Notes under the pieces: generated by a model
Seen by the model: only the letters and a program-made list of their open reading frames with translations
Databases searched by the model: none
What the model was told of the DNA's origin: nothing
NCBI RefSeq assembly: GCF_963678635.1
Contig: NC_087067.1
Location: 35,479,966 to 35,543,965 of the forward strand
Reading direction: 5' to 3'
DNA length: 64,000 nucleotides
Source of the DNA: Symsagittifera roscoffensis
Lineage: Eukaryota; Xenacoelomorpha; Acoela; Convolutidae
Shown here: piece after piece, positions 34,787-47,013 of the stretch
Position numbering within the stretch: the stretch's first letter is position 1
Layout: every line of letters begins with the position of its first letter
Position numbers and translations under genes: made by a program

Positions 34787-36265
34787 CATGAATGGGAAAA
34801 CGATTGTGAGGAAAAACTATAAGTTCAAAGTATTTCTCCAGTTTCACCCACCAGAAAAGAAACAAACAAATGGTTTGCAATAAGAATTCAGCGGCTTTTA
34901 CGTTTTTTTTTTGTTTTTTTTTCTATTAGATATACAAAAAGGCGTTTTTTCTAATTGAATTCCTCTTCGCTAATTTTAGTTTTTTTTTGTAAATTATTTT
35001 TAAAATTTTTTTATTCGATGCAAAATATTCAATGAAAATTCGATTCATTTTAATCAGACGAGAGTCACGAGAAGAATACTCTGCGTGAATCAGTGTTCCC
35101 AGCTCATTCTAAACTTACAGATGAACGCTTGATAGGAATTGTCGGCTGTTACGAACTGACGCCTGCTCAGAATTTTCGTCTCGCTGTCTGATGTGGCAAC
35201 CGCTTACAACCAATTATCCGCAAGAAAATATAACAACGGACCAGTTTTTGAACTCGCTGTGACTAAAAGCTGCTCTTAAGAAAAACTTTCTGCTTTTTTA
35301 ATTTTTACCTCTCTCACTTTTAAAATTACATGATCTAACGGCAAAGAGACTTAGAAAAATGATCTCACACAAATGCAAATAACCTACTAGTCCGCCTTGA
35401 TTGTAGCCAAGCACCAATTCAACTAATCAACAGTCCTCAACAATCCCCATTGTTTTTTCACTCCCAAGCAATTAGCGCGAATGATGGTGGGTCTCTAGCC
35501 TCCAACCTTTGGCTGAGAGGCGGAAGTTTTAATCATTACCTTACCACTAATCTCTATAAGCGAGCTCAAACATTACAGATTCTGCTCAAAGCAACGACAA
35601 CCATGGAAAACTTCTACATTTACTTGACACTTGCAAAAGTGGATCTTTTCCAGTCCCATCTTTCATTTTCTCTGAGGGTTCAAATTTACAAAAGTCATTT
35701 TCAAATAAATTTAATGCTCTATTTAGCAGCAAAACGTGTAAACAGGAACAAGTGTACAGATGTCTACAACAATTTTTGCAGGCAAATTTCCGTATGAACA
35801 ATTTTTGTGGGACACATTAAGCTTTTGAGCTGAATTTTGGGACGGATTTTTTATGCACTTTGAAAGATACTGATAACCCGAGCTGAATTTCACTTGTGAG
35901 TAATTTTACTTGCGAGTAATTTTTATCAAAAATCGCAATTTGATTTCGGAATTATTTTGGTAAATTGCGAAAATTAAGGGACTATCTTACCAGTTTTCTA
36001 TCATCTGATTGCCTACCCGTACACAATGGAGGCTGTTTTTTTTTAAGATTTTTTTTGCCATTTTTCTCGTATTTTCTATATAGAAAGGATCTATTGTTTT
36101 TCTAGTTTGGAAATAAGCAATTTCTGGAAAAAAAATAGTTCATTGCTCAACTGCAACGAGATAAATATGCTTAGATTATTCAAAATAGCCGCAGAATTAT
36201 AATGCAAATCACCACTTGTTATAACAAGTGTTGCTTTGGATTTGGTTGCTAAAACTATTTGAAAG
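34787..36265. other. No recognisable gene
   Basis: A diverged copy of the 33730-33830 block (ATGATCTCACACAA..., AGTCCTCAAC) lies at about 35355-35440. The open frame at 35450-35797 has no recognised family and crosses low-complexity AT sequence. Confidence 0.4.
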
Positions 36266-36270
36266 TCTAA

Positions 36271-36510
36271 GGTCATGTGGCCTAGCGGTTAGCACAACCG
36301 TCTCTCGAAAGCAAGCCGGAGGTTCGGGCCCTACCATGAGACTTTTTTTACCTAGAGATCAGAAATAAGATTAGACTTAGAGAATTGTAAAAAAAATCTC
36401 TGCTTTATATAGACATTCTATAGGGAAATTTTGACCAGAAATTTAGACTAAATAAAAGTTTTCAGGTCAGAAATTATTTTTTTTGGTTCGGGTAAACTGC
36501 AAATTAAGCC
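36271..36510 (+). mobile_element. tRNA-derived SINE, copy 2
   Basis: A-box-like TGGCCTAGCGG (36278-36288) and B-box-like GGTTCGGGCCC (36321-36331) in tRNA spacing. A unique tail follows with a GAGACTTTTTTT run, GAGATCAGAAAT, and a GACCAGAA...TTCAGGTC pattern. The tail matches the minus-strand copy near 10085-10372, which rules out a stand-alone tRNA gene; the acceptor stem is also mismatched. Confidence 0.7.
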
Positions 36511-36514
36511 GGCT

Positions 36515-37575
36515 GAAAAAATTGTCATTTTGAAGTGAGGCAGATACTTTCAGGCATGAACCTTATATCTTTCAGAGGGATTTGAATTTTGAAAAAGTGG
36601 TTGTAAATCTTACTTGGACTATAAACTTTTTTTTGGCAAATCTACCGGATACAACTTCACTTCATGGTTCCAATCATCTCTTCGGCCGGAAAAATCTAGT
36701 TCCCCGGCTTGACCTCCATAAACCGAAAATGCTTACCTTAATTTCCATACACCGAAAACGCTGATCATACACTACCATAAACCAAATGCATTGAAAAATG
36801 CAAGTCATACAATTTTCATACAATTTCAAAAATCTGTGGAAAAAGACTTGAACTAGTTTCTGCGGCTATATGAATCGTCTGGTTTTTTTTTGGTTTTTTT
36901 CAACGCAAATTGAATTTTGTACTCATACAAGCATTTTCCAAGAAAAGTTTAAATTTTTGCATGAAAATTTTAATTTTTTGTCTGCATAACGTAGTCCTGG
37001 ATACGCACAATTTGGAGTTTTTTCCGTTTCTCCTGAATTTTTTTTTCAAACAGGCTAAAAACTCAAATTTCCTTTGTATCGCATGTTTAGATTTGCCTTG
37101 GTTAATGTCTGATAGTTTGAAGATTCTAATTTTAAAAAAATCATCTTTGCCAAAATTTAAGAGTCTAATGCTTTCAGTATATGATTTGTAAAGAAAACTC
37201 TTACACAATTCAGGTCGTTTCCAGTACATTGTAAATGCCAGACAATCAACCCTTTGGTGACTCTAGTTTCGAGTAAATCATGTTTTTTTTTCACTTGGGT
37301 TGGGTCATGAATATATCTCAAAATGTGAACAGTTTCATCCAATGTAGAAACTATTTGACAATTTTAGCAAGGATATTTTTATTGTTTTTATTTGTAAATG
37401 AAAAAAGAGCAACTAACAAGTCTGTGTGTTTTGGAATAAAATGTTTTCCTCCTTGAAAAGAAAATATTCAAATCGACACAAAATTGACCAATCAGAATAC
37501 AAGGTTTTAATTGACCAATTTTTTATTTTCTTTTATTTTATTTTTATATTTCTAAATTTTTTTATACATGTCTCT
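36515..37575. other. No recognisable gene
   Basis: AT-rich. The open frames near 36900-37340 are low-complexity and show no family. An AAAATGTGAAC word near 37320 is a half-site of the palindrome described at 37581. Confidence 0.4.
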
Positions 37576-37580
37576 AATCT

Positions 37581-37725
37581 GTTCACATTTTGTGAACAAA
37601 ATTTCTCAACCATGCGTGGGAGAACAAATTTTCAAACGTTGAAAACTTTGTTCACAAAAAATGAATCTAATTCCTTAAACATGAAATTGTCAAACATTGC
37701 AAAAATCGGTTCACAAAATGTGAAC
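37581..37725. repeat. Pair of GTTCACA palindromes
   Basis: GTTCACATTTTGTGAAC at 37581-37597 and GTTCACAAAATGTGAAC at 37709-37725 are perfect 7-bp inverted repeats around a 3-bp centre (TTT and AAA), 128 bp apart start to start. A degenerate half-copy (TTCACAAAAAATGAA) lies between them. These may be transposon ends or protein-binding sites; which is unknown. Confidence 0.8.
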
Positions 37726-37984
37726 GGCGCAATGCAACGTATCAGGCGAGCATTACTAGGCAGGGTTTTTCATTCTCCTTTTTTCCAGTTTAAAGCGGTT
37801 TTACAGCTTCCAATTTTGCAACTGATTTAAGAGTTAAAATCAAATTGCCTCGCAGAAACGAAATATATTTGTTTATTGCCACATCATTGGTTAATTTTTC
37901 TAGTTTTGACTTAATTCGTTTTTTCTGAAATTGGTTTTAAAAAATAAAATCTAATCCCAATACGCAGGGTCCTGGAATGGGGAC

Positions 37985-38228
37985 CCAGCAGTGTATGTAT
38001 TCTTCGGGAGCGCTCGCCAAACAAAAAAATTGTGTTGTCAAATTCTCCCAAAAAGTGCCCAAAACCGGCCCTTTCAACCTGTTTTTTCAAAGACTTGCAC
38101 GAAGCGCAAACTTTTTGGTCAAAATAGGGTTTTTATTTTAGTGATCTGGGAGTGCTCAGAAAATTATTTCTATCGACCTTCGAAAGTTTTATCCGCTTCT
38201 CCTCGAGAAAATCTTAGATCTGCCCCTG
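37985..38228 (-). mobile_element. hAT-like MITE remnant (inverted, diverged)
   Basis: Ends in a GATCTGCCCCTG terminus at 38228 and shares TTTTTGGTCAAAAT-like and CTCGAGAAAATCTTAGATC words with the MITE at 15791-16211 in inverse orientation. Old and incomplete. Confidence 0.6.
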
Positions 38229-38279
38229 CTTTACTTCATGATTTATTTTTTGTTAGGACTGAAAGAACTCACTAGTGCT

Positions 38280-39920
38280 TACATTTCAATCAAGCTTAAA
38301 CACTAATTTGACCAACTTTTGCACTGTTATCATTTTTACACATAATTGCTCGTTTATGTTTAAACTGCCAAATAATTGGAAATGGAAACGAAAAGTTTGT
38401 AGTTCAGAAAAAATGGAGAAAAATTACAAAGTTTGGACAGTATCAACTATCAAAATTAAAAATTTAAGTCGTTCCATCTTAATAGGATCAATTAAGATGG
38501 AACAACTTAGATTTTTACACTTGATTCTCAGTTCAGTTTGGAACAATTTTGTAGAGCTGATTAGTTCGCCACACCTAATATTTCGCGTTACTTTTTCGCA
38601 TCATTAGAACAACTTCGCAGAGCGCATAAATTAGTCCTTAGCATGTTCACATTGGCACTTTTCTAATCTCAAGAAATTTACAAAAAAAAATTGAAATTAA
38701 GATTTTATTTGCATTAATTGCATAAATTATTAAATAGAGCAAGAAAATGGAACTCACAACTTTTTGATTTAAAATTCATATCTAATTATATGATTTCAAA
38801 TCTGTTTTTACCTATCATGTTTGCGCCCCGTCTTTTGCCACTTCAGTTTAATTACGAGAATCAAATACTTATAAAAGACCAACATAGCAACATAGCTAAT
38901 TTGGGTCGCGCAACGCTTAAGTAACGGAGTTGTCGGATTTTTTTCTCGTATAAGCGTTATACAGATGCAGATTGCACAATAATCCAGTATATATGTATTT
39001 TTAATGCGCAGCTAGCTAGATCAACATATTTATGATCACATGCATAACCGCCACGAGAAGGCCTACACATGGTCCCTACGTAAACTATAAGCAATCTTGT
39101 TAGGGCAGCAACATATTTGTTACCACAAAAACTAAAAGCTAGAAAGCAATCAAATCAAACATAAATCAGAAAAGTCATATGAATACTAACAAAAAAGACA
39201 ATAACTAAATTACAGACACTTACCACGAAGCTATAATAAGAAATTAATTTTGGTCGCGGACCTCGGGATGAATAAGATTGAAGTCGCTTAACTGAAAAAT
39301 CATGATCAAAATTTTAAAAAAATTTCACAAATTTGAAAATAACTTTATTTCAAGCTGGACTTATACTTTACTTACTTGCTCATAGAAAACCAGTAGTAGC
39401 TACTGTTTAATAGGATCAACAATACAGTTTCTCACGAAATTATTTTAGATGCAGGAAAAAAGTATGGATTATTCTGGAAACAATTTTGAGTATACCTTAG
39501 ATTTATAGAAAATTAACGGTTTCTTCAGAGAAATTTGATCAAAACTACGTTAGTTTTAGGTTATTAACAGCGTTCATCTGCAACCCTATATAAAAACTGC
39601 GACAACAAATTTTTTGTGCGCGTTTGTTCAAAATGCTTAAGTTATACAGATCTAATATTCATATTTAATACGTGGCTAGAGGGGAAATTCTACCCGCACT
39701 GAAAAAAAACGGACTAGGATCGATTTAAGATTGAAAACAGTAGAAAGATAAATCAGATGTCAAATAAGAAATAACTCTAAATGTTAATTAAAATGTTATC
39801 GCCAGAAAACTACTGAAATTCCATAAACAATGATTTATCATAGAGACAAAATAAGGTTCGGCGAGTGAGGATAAAGTATTACCTATGGCGCATATCTGAT
39901 TTTGTAAATAAATTGAAAAA
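38280..39920. other. No recognisable gene
   Basis: AT-rich. Open frames near 38275-38607 and 38718-38924 carry no recognisable domain. No splice pattern was found. Confidence 0.4.
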
Positions 39921-41260
39921 AGACTGCTCGTATTAGAGTGAAACTCTGAATGTTCCAACTGCATTTCATTTTTATGGGCCATACTGGCAGTTTTAAACAG
40001 ACATAATTTCACAAAAAAAATCACAGGTGATATATTGGTTTAAATTTCAGCTCAGGGTCACAATGAATTTTGAATGATCTTATAGAAAATTTGTTCAAAA
40101 CTGCAAGTAAAAAATCAAACTTTGTCTGGAGAAAAAAACACTTCGAGCACAAAAATTCTATCATTTTCTTGAAAAAACTTAAAACAATGAGAATGCTCGC
40201 ATTATGGCAATGCTCTGTTCGTTGTGACTGTTTTCTCGAGTCTATAGAGGACTGTTTGGTCTAAGAAAATGATGAAGTTTGCTAAAAATATATAAAAAAA
40301 GATAAGTACAAAATAAAATATTTCGCATTTAGCAAAAAATAAATAGCATGCATTAAATCAATTTGGAACATTTTCTAATATGGGTTAAAATTCAGATTAA
40401 ACGGTAATAGCGCGAAAGAATTGCGCGTTTTTGGCCCAAACTGGTCAAATTGGCAACTTGTACAACCCAATAACCTTGCGAAAATTGACCACAGGTTAAA
40501 CACTTTTTTATAATTGAGCTCAAGACAACCATACTTGTCGGACAACAAATTTTCGTCAAAGGTGCCTTATTAAAAATTCGAATGTTGTATGGAGAAAAAA
40601 AAATAACACGAGCATCAAAAATCCGTCATGTTCAAAAGTTGGAACAAATTGGCTACTGACATGTCAAACACCCCTCAAGGAAAATTTGGACGCAAAATCT
40701 CCACTAAAAAAACAACAAATTTTGTTGCATATTGCACATTATCTTTATTCCGAAATACCTCATAGAAAATTTAATGCGGACACTATAGAAGTTACTGCTT
40801 TTCGGAATTATTGGATTTGAATTATAAAATTTGAGTCTACTCAACAATATCCACCCATGTTAGCTACTAAAAAAATCATCCCTTCTCTATTAAAACTGCA
40901 CTGAAGCTTTCTTTTGAGTTTTCTGTTTTTTCCTGCAAACGGATTGGTCGAAAATTCTACTAATTTAATCTTCTTAACATTAACCCCTCTGTAGAAAAGA
41001 GAAGGTTTAGGTAGATCCAATGATTTTGCTTAAATCTTTTTTCTTCATAACTTTCCTGAATTATGGTCATCTTGATAATTGGTTCTGATAAAAATCTTGT
41101 AGAACTAACAAGAATGCTCGTATATCAAGGAAAATTCCTAAAAGTTCCAACATTAAATTAAGACAATGCCAACAAGAAATGTGAAAACTTGAGTCTGAGT
41201 CGTACAAAATTATTTGACAGAGTAATAATTGCATCAATTCAATTTGGAACATCTTCGTAA
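39921..41260 (+). repeat. Diverged MITE copies of the 7.1/12.7-kb family
   Basis: An AGACTGCTCGTATTAGAG start with GAATGTTCCAACTGC lies at 39921-39965. A matching end (AAAAGTTGGAAC) lies at about 40637-40650, with internal blocks at 40026-40165 and 40360-40630 like those of 7078-7600. A further start (GAATGCTCGTATATC, AAAGTTCCAAC) lies at about 41110-41150. These are old, partly overlapping remnants. Confidence 0.65.
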
Positions 41261-41429
41261 TGCGGGGTATTTAGCAGCACGGAATTTAACAAACAACGAC
41301 CAGAAGAGAAATGTGTTTTCAAGTTCGAACTCAGGAGCAGCTATCTTCAAAAAAAGGTCGAAAGCCGGAACAATAAAACATGGAAGTTGTGCAAAAATTG
41401 GACAACGAACGAAGTTAAAAGGTAATTAA

Positions 41430-42330
41430 AAACTTTTCAGATTCTTTTTGCTTCCAAGTAGTTAGTGCGCATACAATTCACATAGTAGGAAACATAGCAA
41501 TTGGACTGTTCTTGCATAAGGTCGCTGAAGATCAAATTATATTGAAAAATCTTTATATTGTGGTTTTGTGTTTCTATGAACACTACTTTTATGGTAATCG
41601 TTCCTGAGTAATTTTTGGCTGGCTTTTCGTGTAATTTTAAACACAATTTTGAAAAAAAACTGAAGATTCAGGAATAATTTTTAGAAGTCAAGCTTCTAAA
41701 GTTGAAAAGATAACAGCAAAATGTGGTCAAAAATGAATGTCCTAAAAAGTTATGATGCGACTTTAAAAACATTTCGTTGCAAATTTTACAATCAATTATT
41801 GAAAGTTTCGAATTTAAGAGCATTCACTGTAAGTATTCTTTGTTGGCATACAACAAAACGCTGTCAAAAAATATAAGACATTAAGAACTACTTCTTTTTT
41901 TTGTAGCAAATGAACTAATTATTCGTCGTAAGTGTCGAGCAAAAAAGCCTTGATTTCTTGCATGGCTTCTGTTTTGAATGCAAGGCGTGAAAACTTAATT
42001 TAATTGAGGCAAAAAAATGCAATTCCATTTAGTGGCTTTTGGGAATTGAAAAAAATGAAAGAAATAAAACTTATAGTTTGCAAAACATTTGAAAGAAATA
42101 AAAATTATAACTTGCAAAATATTATTAAAATTTTCAGAAATATTTTTTAATGAATTCTTTAGTTTTTTCAAGACAACTTTATTCGATTATGCCAAATTTT
42201 ATTATGCTATTATTTTTTTCTTGAGCATCTCAAATACCTTCCAGAAAAAGAACGACGAAAATGTTAACTATAAATATTTTATGTTTCTGAATAAAAGAGT
42301 GTTTCTAGAACTGTGAAAACTTTTGGACTT
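41430..42330. other. No gene; short direct duplication
   Basis: A 34-bp direct duplication (GAAAGAAATAAAA...TTGCAAAA) lies at about 42056-42115. Nothing else is recognisable. Confidence 0.45.
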
Positions 42331-42334
42331 TACT

Positions 42335-43240
42335 CTTTTTGCTAGATTTGCATGCTTCTGGATTTCTGAAAGCTTCGGATTTTCAAGGCTTCGTGTTCCT
42401 ATTTTGCTTGCTTCTTTGTGGTTTCATAATTGTGTTTTTTGTGCAAAATTTAAGCGCATGCTTCCGCAATTGAGAAAGTTCCTAGATTTTTGAGATCATC
42501 TGGTAGTATAAGTGCTTCTGGATTTGTGAGTGTTCTTGTTTTTGTCTTTTTCTGGATTTGCATGCTTCTGACGATGTGATTTTTTTCTGAATTTGTGTGT
42601 TTCTGAATTTGCATGCTTCTATATTAGGAGTATTTCTGGATTTTTCATGCATCTAGGTTTGCGTACTTCCTAAATATGCTCATTTGGAAGTGCTGCTGAA
42701 TTTGATTAACCTTTCGAATAGCTTCTTCGTATCTTATTTTTTAATTTTTTCTAAATGTAGTAATTGCTTCCGGAATTGAGAGAACTTCTAGATTTACGAG
42801 ATCATCTGATGGACTGAATGCTTCTTGATTTGTGATGCTTTGAGTATTTGAAAAGTTGCATGTTATTCATGAATGCTTCTGGTTTTATTCTTATGCTTTA
42901 GATAAAGGTAAGAAATGTATAAATGTAAATAAAGTTCGAAATGCGATTATCGGGTGGTATAAATGGTTCTGGATTTGTGAGTTCTTTTATTATTTTGATT
43001 ATGTTTGGGTTTGCATGCTTCTGACTTTGTGCATCTATATTTAGGAGTGCTTTTAGATTTTTCCTTGCTTCTGGATCTACATTTTCCTTGGTAAGTGAAT
43101 GCTGCTGATTTAAGAATGCTTCTGGATTTGCATGGTTCTTAACTGTTGGCGTGCTTCCAGGTTTAGGATTATTCCTAGATTTGTCTGTGGTCCTGGATTC
43201 GCATTTTTTTGCATTTGAGGGCTTCTTGTTTTTCGTGTTT
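42335..43240. repeat. Degenerate GCTTCTGGATTTG repeat region
   Basis: GCTTCTGGATTTG-like words (GCATGCTTCTG, CTTCTGGATTTG, GCTTCTTG) recur dozens of times with irregular spacing. The sense strand is rich in G and T. This looks like an old degenerate satellite. There is no ORF of note. Confidence 0.75.
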
Positions 43241-43242
43241 TT

Positions 43243-43261
43243 GGACTCCGCTTGGGAGTCC
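43243..43261. other. Short hairpin GGACTCC/GGAGTCC
   Basis: GGACTCC, loop GCTTG, then GGAGTCC form a perfect 7-bp stem. It is followed by CGTTTAG, not a T-run, so it is not a classical terminator. Confidence 0.5.
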
Positions 43262-43439
43262 GTTTAGATATTGGGTGAGTTTCAGTCAAATTAAAAATAT
43301 CTTTTAAAATATTTACCCCCTTTTTTGTTTATATGGATTTTTAACTTCTATTTTTTGTCTACAATTTTAATCAGTAGTTATACTGAAAAAAATCTGTCTA
43401 TAAAACTTTTCTCGAACAGTGGCTTGACCTGAGAAGAGC

Positions 43440-45176
43440 AGTCAAAGTAAGGCCATGAATCTAGTCAAAAAGAAGATCAACTTTATTTCTAGGTTGGAAA
43501 AATCTTTCGAGGACACCCTTTGGTCCTATGCAAACTCAGCTGACGGTGTTCGCATATTGTCACATAGTCCTGCGATTGAGGAATTGTACAACTCGCATTT
43601 TCAACAATTTTTCCAGTGCAGTTGGAAAGGTAAACAAAAAAAGCCTTTGTACTAAACGTTTGTGAGGGTTGAGAGGTAGTGAAGTTTTTGAAAACTCGTC
43701 TCATGATCGAGATTCACCATGTTTTAAAGTTTTCCTTGATATCTATCGCACCACTTGGAAAACTTGGACGTCAAGTGGACCGTAACTCCAGCGGCTGACA
43801 AGAGTTGAAAAAAAAATGAAATCTGGCAGATGTTTATCTCTAGGACAAGACTGCTCTCGTGATTGGTATACAAATTGGGACAGCTTTGGATGTCTTATAT
43901 TTTCGCCTTGAAACAATCTCACTTCTGGTCCAAATGATGACCTCATATTTTTTCTGATGATGAATGGATTCTGCAGTTTCTCAGTTTACGGTGACGCTGT
44001 GGCGACTGATCTCAAAATATCAGAAAGTGATGCTGTTCCCTTCTCGTACAATACAAAAGCGCTTTCCATGCGTCCGGGAACGTCTTACAAAGTGGACATT
44101 TTTTCAATTTTATCGGAACAAAAAAATTAACAAAAGTAGCCGTTTGTTGTGCAAGTAGCACAGAATTGTCCGATCACAGAAACCAGTGTCAGTTTTTTTA
44201 CCACAGTCATTGTATTTTATAAACTTGTTGATTTTTTTTAAATTATTGATTCAAAGAATCCAAAGTTTTTGTCCGTTTCTTTGAGTAAAAAACATTATTT
44301 GAAATTGAGCTCTTGACAAATTAAAAGTATTGGAACAAAGAAAGTTCGGCATAAAAGAAGCTTGAAGTTTTCAGAACAATGTAATGTTTGAACTTACTTT
44401 GGAAAAGTATAACTCACTCCACCCTCTTTGTTACCGCTGACAAAAAAAAGTTCGGGAGGTTCTGTGCTTCTTGAAGCAGTTTATCTAGTTTTGACTGTGA
44501 TTAGGTGGATCTGACAAGATACGTATATGAAGAGAATTCTGGAACAAAAGACTGCATACCCGAAGGAACGCTTCGTCTGAGAAGCCCAGGGCTTCTGTTT
44601 CCATAGATTCTTTCCAAAGACTCTTTAAACATTCTCTAACCACATTTGAAACAAGCATAAATTATATATATTGAACTGAAATATCAAAACTATGGTGCAA
44701 AAAAAAGAAATTTTCAATCATTAAGTTTTTAACCAACAGTTTTGCGGAAAAAAAACAGACAGCACATCATTTTAGTTAGTCAAAATTCATTGCTAGAGTT
44801 CAAAAAAATGAAGCGTTCCTTGTACGCTAAATAAAGGTGAGAGAGGGCACCTAGTGTTTGATACTTATGGCTACTCGTACCCAAACTGTGTTTCGGAGTG
44901 CATCGCTAAAGGAGAAATCAGGGCATGCAAATGCACCCTCTCAACTTCTACCTTCTACTCTCCACAAACCACAGATATGTGTGATGATATCAGCGGCATG
45001 TTTTGCAGCTACGCCAAACAAGCTATAAGTGTTAAGATTTTTGTTTTGAAGTATTCGCTCAGTTGCAAGGAGCTTTGGATTAATTGGTGTCCCACGCAAC
45101 ATCCGGAAGACATAAAACAGCAGGTCTCCAGTCTTCACCTGATTCTTTTTAAAAAAGGAAAAGACTACTTCTGCTG
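43440..45176 (+). CDS. DEG/ENaC-like channel fragment (three exon blocks)
   Basis: Three blocks on the plus strand are in the order expected for an amiloride-sensitive (DEG/ENaC) extracellular domain. Block A (43455-43629) ends in HFQQFFQCSWKGK followed by GTAAAC, like the FxxxCxWxG motif. Block B (43977-44127, after CTGCAG) contains a VPFSYNTKALSMRPGTSYKV stretch, like the conserved PGT strand. Block C (44854-45176) has YGYSYPNCVSECIAKGE and CKC, like the cysteine-rich YxxCxxEC...CxC motif. Known family: trimeric Na+ channels in the plasma membrane. No transmembrane segments are found here, and a hairpin repeat sits between B and C (44147), so it may be a pseudogene or have distant other exons. 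The family call is by pattern. Confidence 0.45.
44140..44190 (+). repeat. Hairpin repeat, copy in DEG/ENaC-like locus
   Basis: TTGTGCAAGTAGCACAG (44147-44163), with a matching stem around an AAGTA loop, is followed by a CCGATCACAG word. It is an older copy of the family at 45784 and 46390. Confidence 0.65.
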
Positions 45177-45279
45177 ATGAGAAACAATACATAATTTGTA
45201 TTTCAGATATAACGCTCAGACATGTTTTACTACAAAAAAGAGAGCACAGGTATTAAACTAACCAAAGTATAGAGCAGCT

Positions 45280-46860
45280 ACTATATAAAAATACAGTTTT
45301 ACAACAAAAAATTCAATATTACAAAAGAAAAATTTTCGGCGTGGTGTGATGAAAGGAGCTGAAAAAAACTAGGAATTAGATATATTCGACAGCCATACCA
45401 AAAATAGGCAAACTTGAAAACAATTTTTGCAGAAAAATTATCAAGGAATATAATCAAAATAAAAACTCGATTCGATTCCAAAAAAGCGCTAAAATAATCG
45501 AAGTAAGCTAAGGTTACCCAAGTATAATTAAATTTTTTCGCTTTAAAGTAAGCTATTGTAACTGTTTAAGAAATTAAAATAAGACTGCTTGCATGCTTTA
45601 GTTGCTCGAAATAAGATGCAAAATCAAAAATTTCACACCGGTTTTTCTCAACACTGGAAAAAAAAATTGAAATATTTGAAGGTGGTTCGAATCACGACTA
45701 TACCACTCAACCCAGTGCAATCATTACTTGTGGTACTTGATTTTGCGTGGAAAACAAAAAGAAAAAACAAGGTCAGCCGCTTACTGTGCAAGTAGCACAG
45801 AATGGTTCGACCACATTCTTGAAAAATTACATAAAAATTTATAAAAATTTTCAAATTGGTGTCGCTTTTTTCTGTATGGTGTAATAAAAAAAATCTGTAT
45901 GATAAATTAAAACTTAAGCATATTTGAGAGTCATGGTAAAATAAGTCAGTTGGAAAACAGTTTTTGAAAAAAAAATGACTAGAAAAACAAAAAAAAATGG
46001 CGGAAACTGTTTGAATTTTCAAGTTTTGAGTCTCAAAATTGCGCTAAGAAACTCTCCAAAGACTACCTTTAACTGAGTAAAACTAAGCTGCTACGGCTAA
46101 AAATAGACTACAATAAGCTATTGCAATTACTAACTACCCTACTAATTAGCTCGAATTAAGACCGAAAATCAAAAACTTCAAGCCAGTTTTTCTCGACACT
46201 AAGAAAAAATTATTACATATTTTCAATATCGGTCGAATCACGAGTGAAAGGGCTCTAATATCATATATTACTCAACCCTGTCCGATAATTATTTGTGGTT
46301 GCTAATTTTGCGTGAAAAAAAATAAAATACGCCCGAGTCCAAAGTTTCTCTCCGTTTTCAATAGTCGGAACAACAAGGATAGCCGGTTACTGTGCAAGTA
46401 GCACAGAAAGTTTCGACCACAGTCTTGGAAAAATACAAAAAAAAACATATTTTCAATTTAGTGTCGTTTTTTTTTGCATGAAGTGATAAAAAAAACTGAA
46501 CAAAAAAAAATCAGGCATATTGGAAAGTCATAGAAGTAAAGGCCATTCGAAAAACAGTTTTTGAAGAAAACTGACAGGAAAAAACGAAAAAAAATGTCCA
46601 AAGAATTTCTGGATTTTATAATTTTTGTTTAGAAATTGACGCTAAAAACTCCAAATAACTACTTTATATCTGAGTAAAACTAAGGTTTCACGGCCAAAAA
46701 TTAGCTTAAAAGGGATATTGTAAGCCAACACGCTCACCATATTAGTTCGAAATTAGATTAAAAACCAAAAATTTCGAACCGGTTTTTCTCGACGCTGTGA
46801 AAATTTTTAGAAATTTTTTAATTGTCATTTGAATCACAATTGATAGTGCTTTAATACACC
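45280..46860 (+). repeat. Tandem repeat, about 600-bp unit with hairpin
   Basis: The CTGTGCAAGTAGCACAG hairpin occurs at 45784-45800 and 46390-46406 (606 bp apart). TTTTTCTCRACRCTRNG words occur at about 45642, 46188 and 46782. Between them, CAGTTTTTGAA and GAGTCATGG-like words and an AAGTAAGCTATTG-like stretch repeat. Two to three diverged units are present. Confidence 0.75.
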
Positions 46861-47007
46861 CAGGCGAAAAAGGGGTTCGCGCCACTTGCGATACACTATA
46901 AAATTAGCATTGCAATCGAACAGAAAGGAAAAGAAATCCCTTAGTTTCAAAAAAATAAGAAAATTCAAAATTTTGTCTGTAATCATGTTCTATTTGCAGA
47001 AAACAAG

Positions 47008-47013
47008 AAAACA
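47008..47013. repeat. Polinton target duplication AAAACA (left)
   Basis: AAAACA directly precedes the left end of the inverted terminal repeat and recurs at 63924-63929 after the right end. A 6-bp duplication is characteristic of Polinton insertion. Confidence 0.9.

Noticed and set aside
36271-36345. Functional tRNA gene
   Set aside because: A- and B-boxes are present but the acceptor stem is mismatched, and the unit continues into a shared SINE tail.
37426-37830. 134-codon frame
   Set aside because: Phe/Ile-rich AT-derived peptide with no recognised domain; the palindromes lie within it, so chance is likely.
43243-43261. Terminator at the GGACTCC hairpin
   Set aside because: No T-run follows and the context is not prokaryotic.
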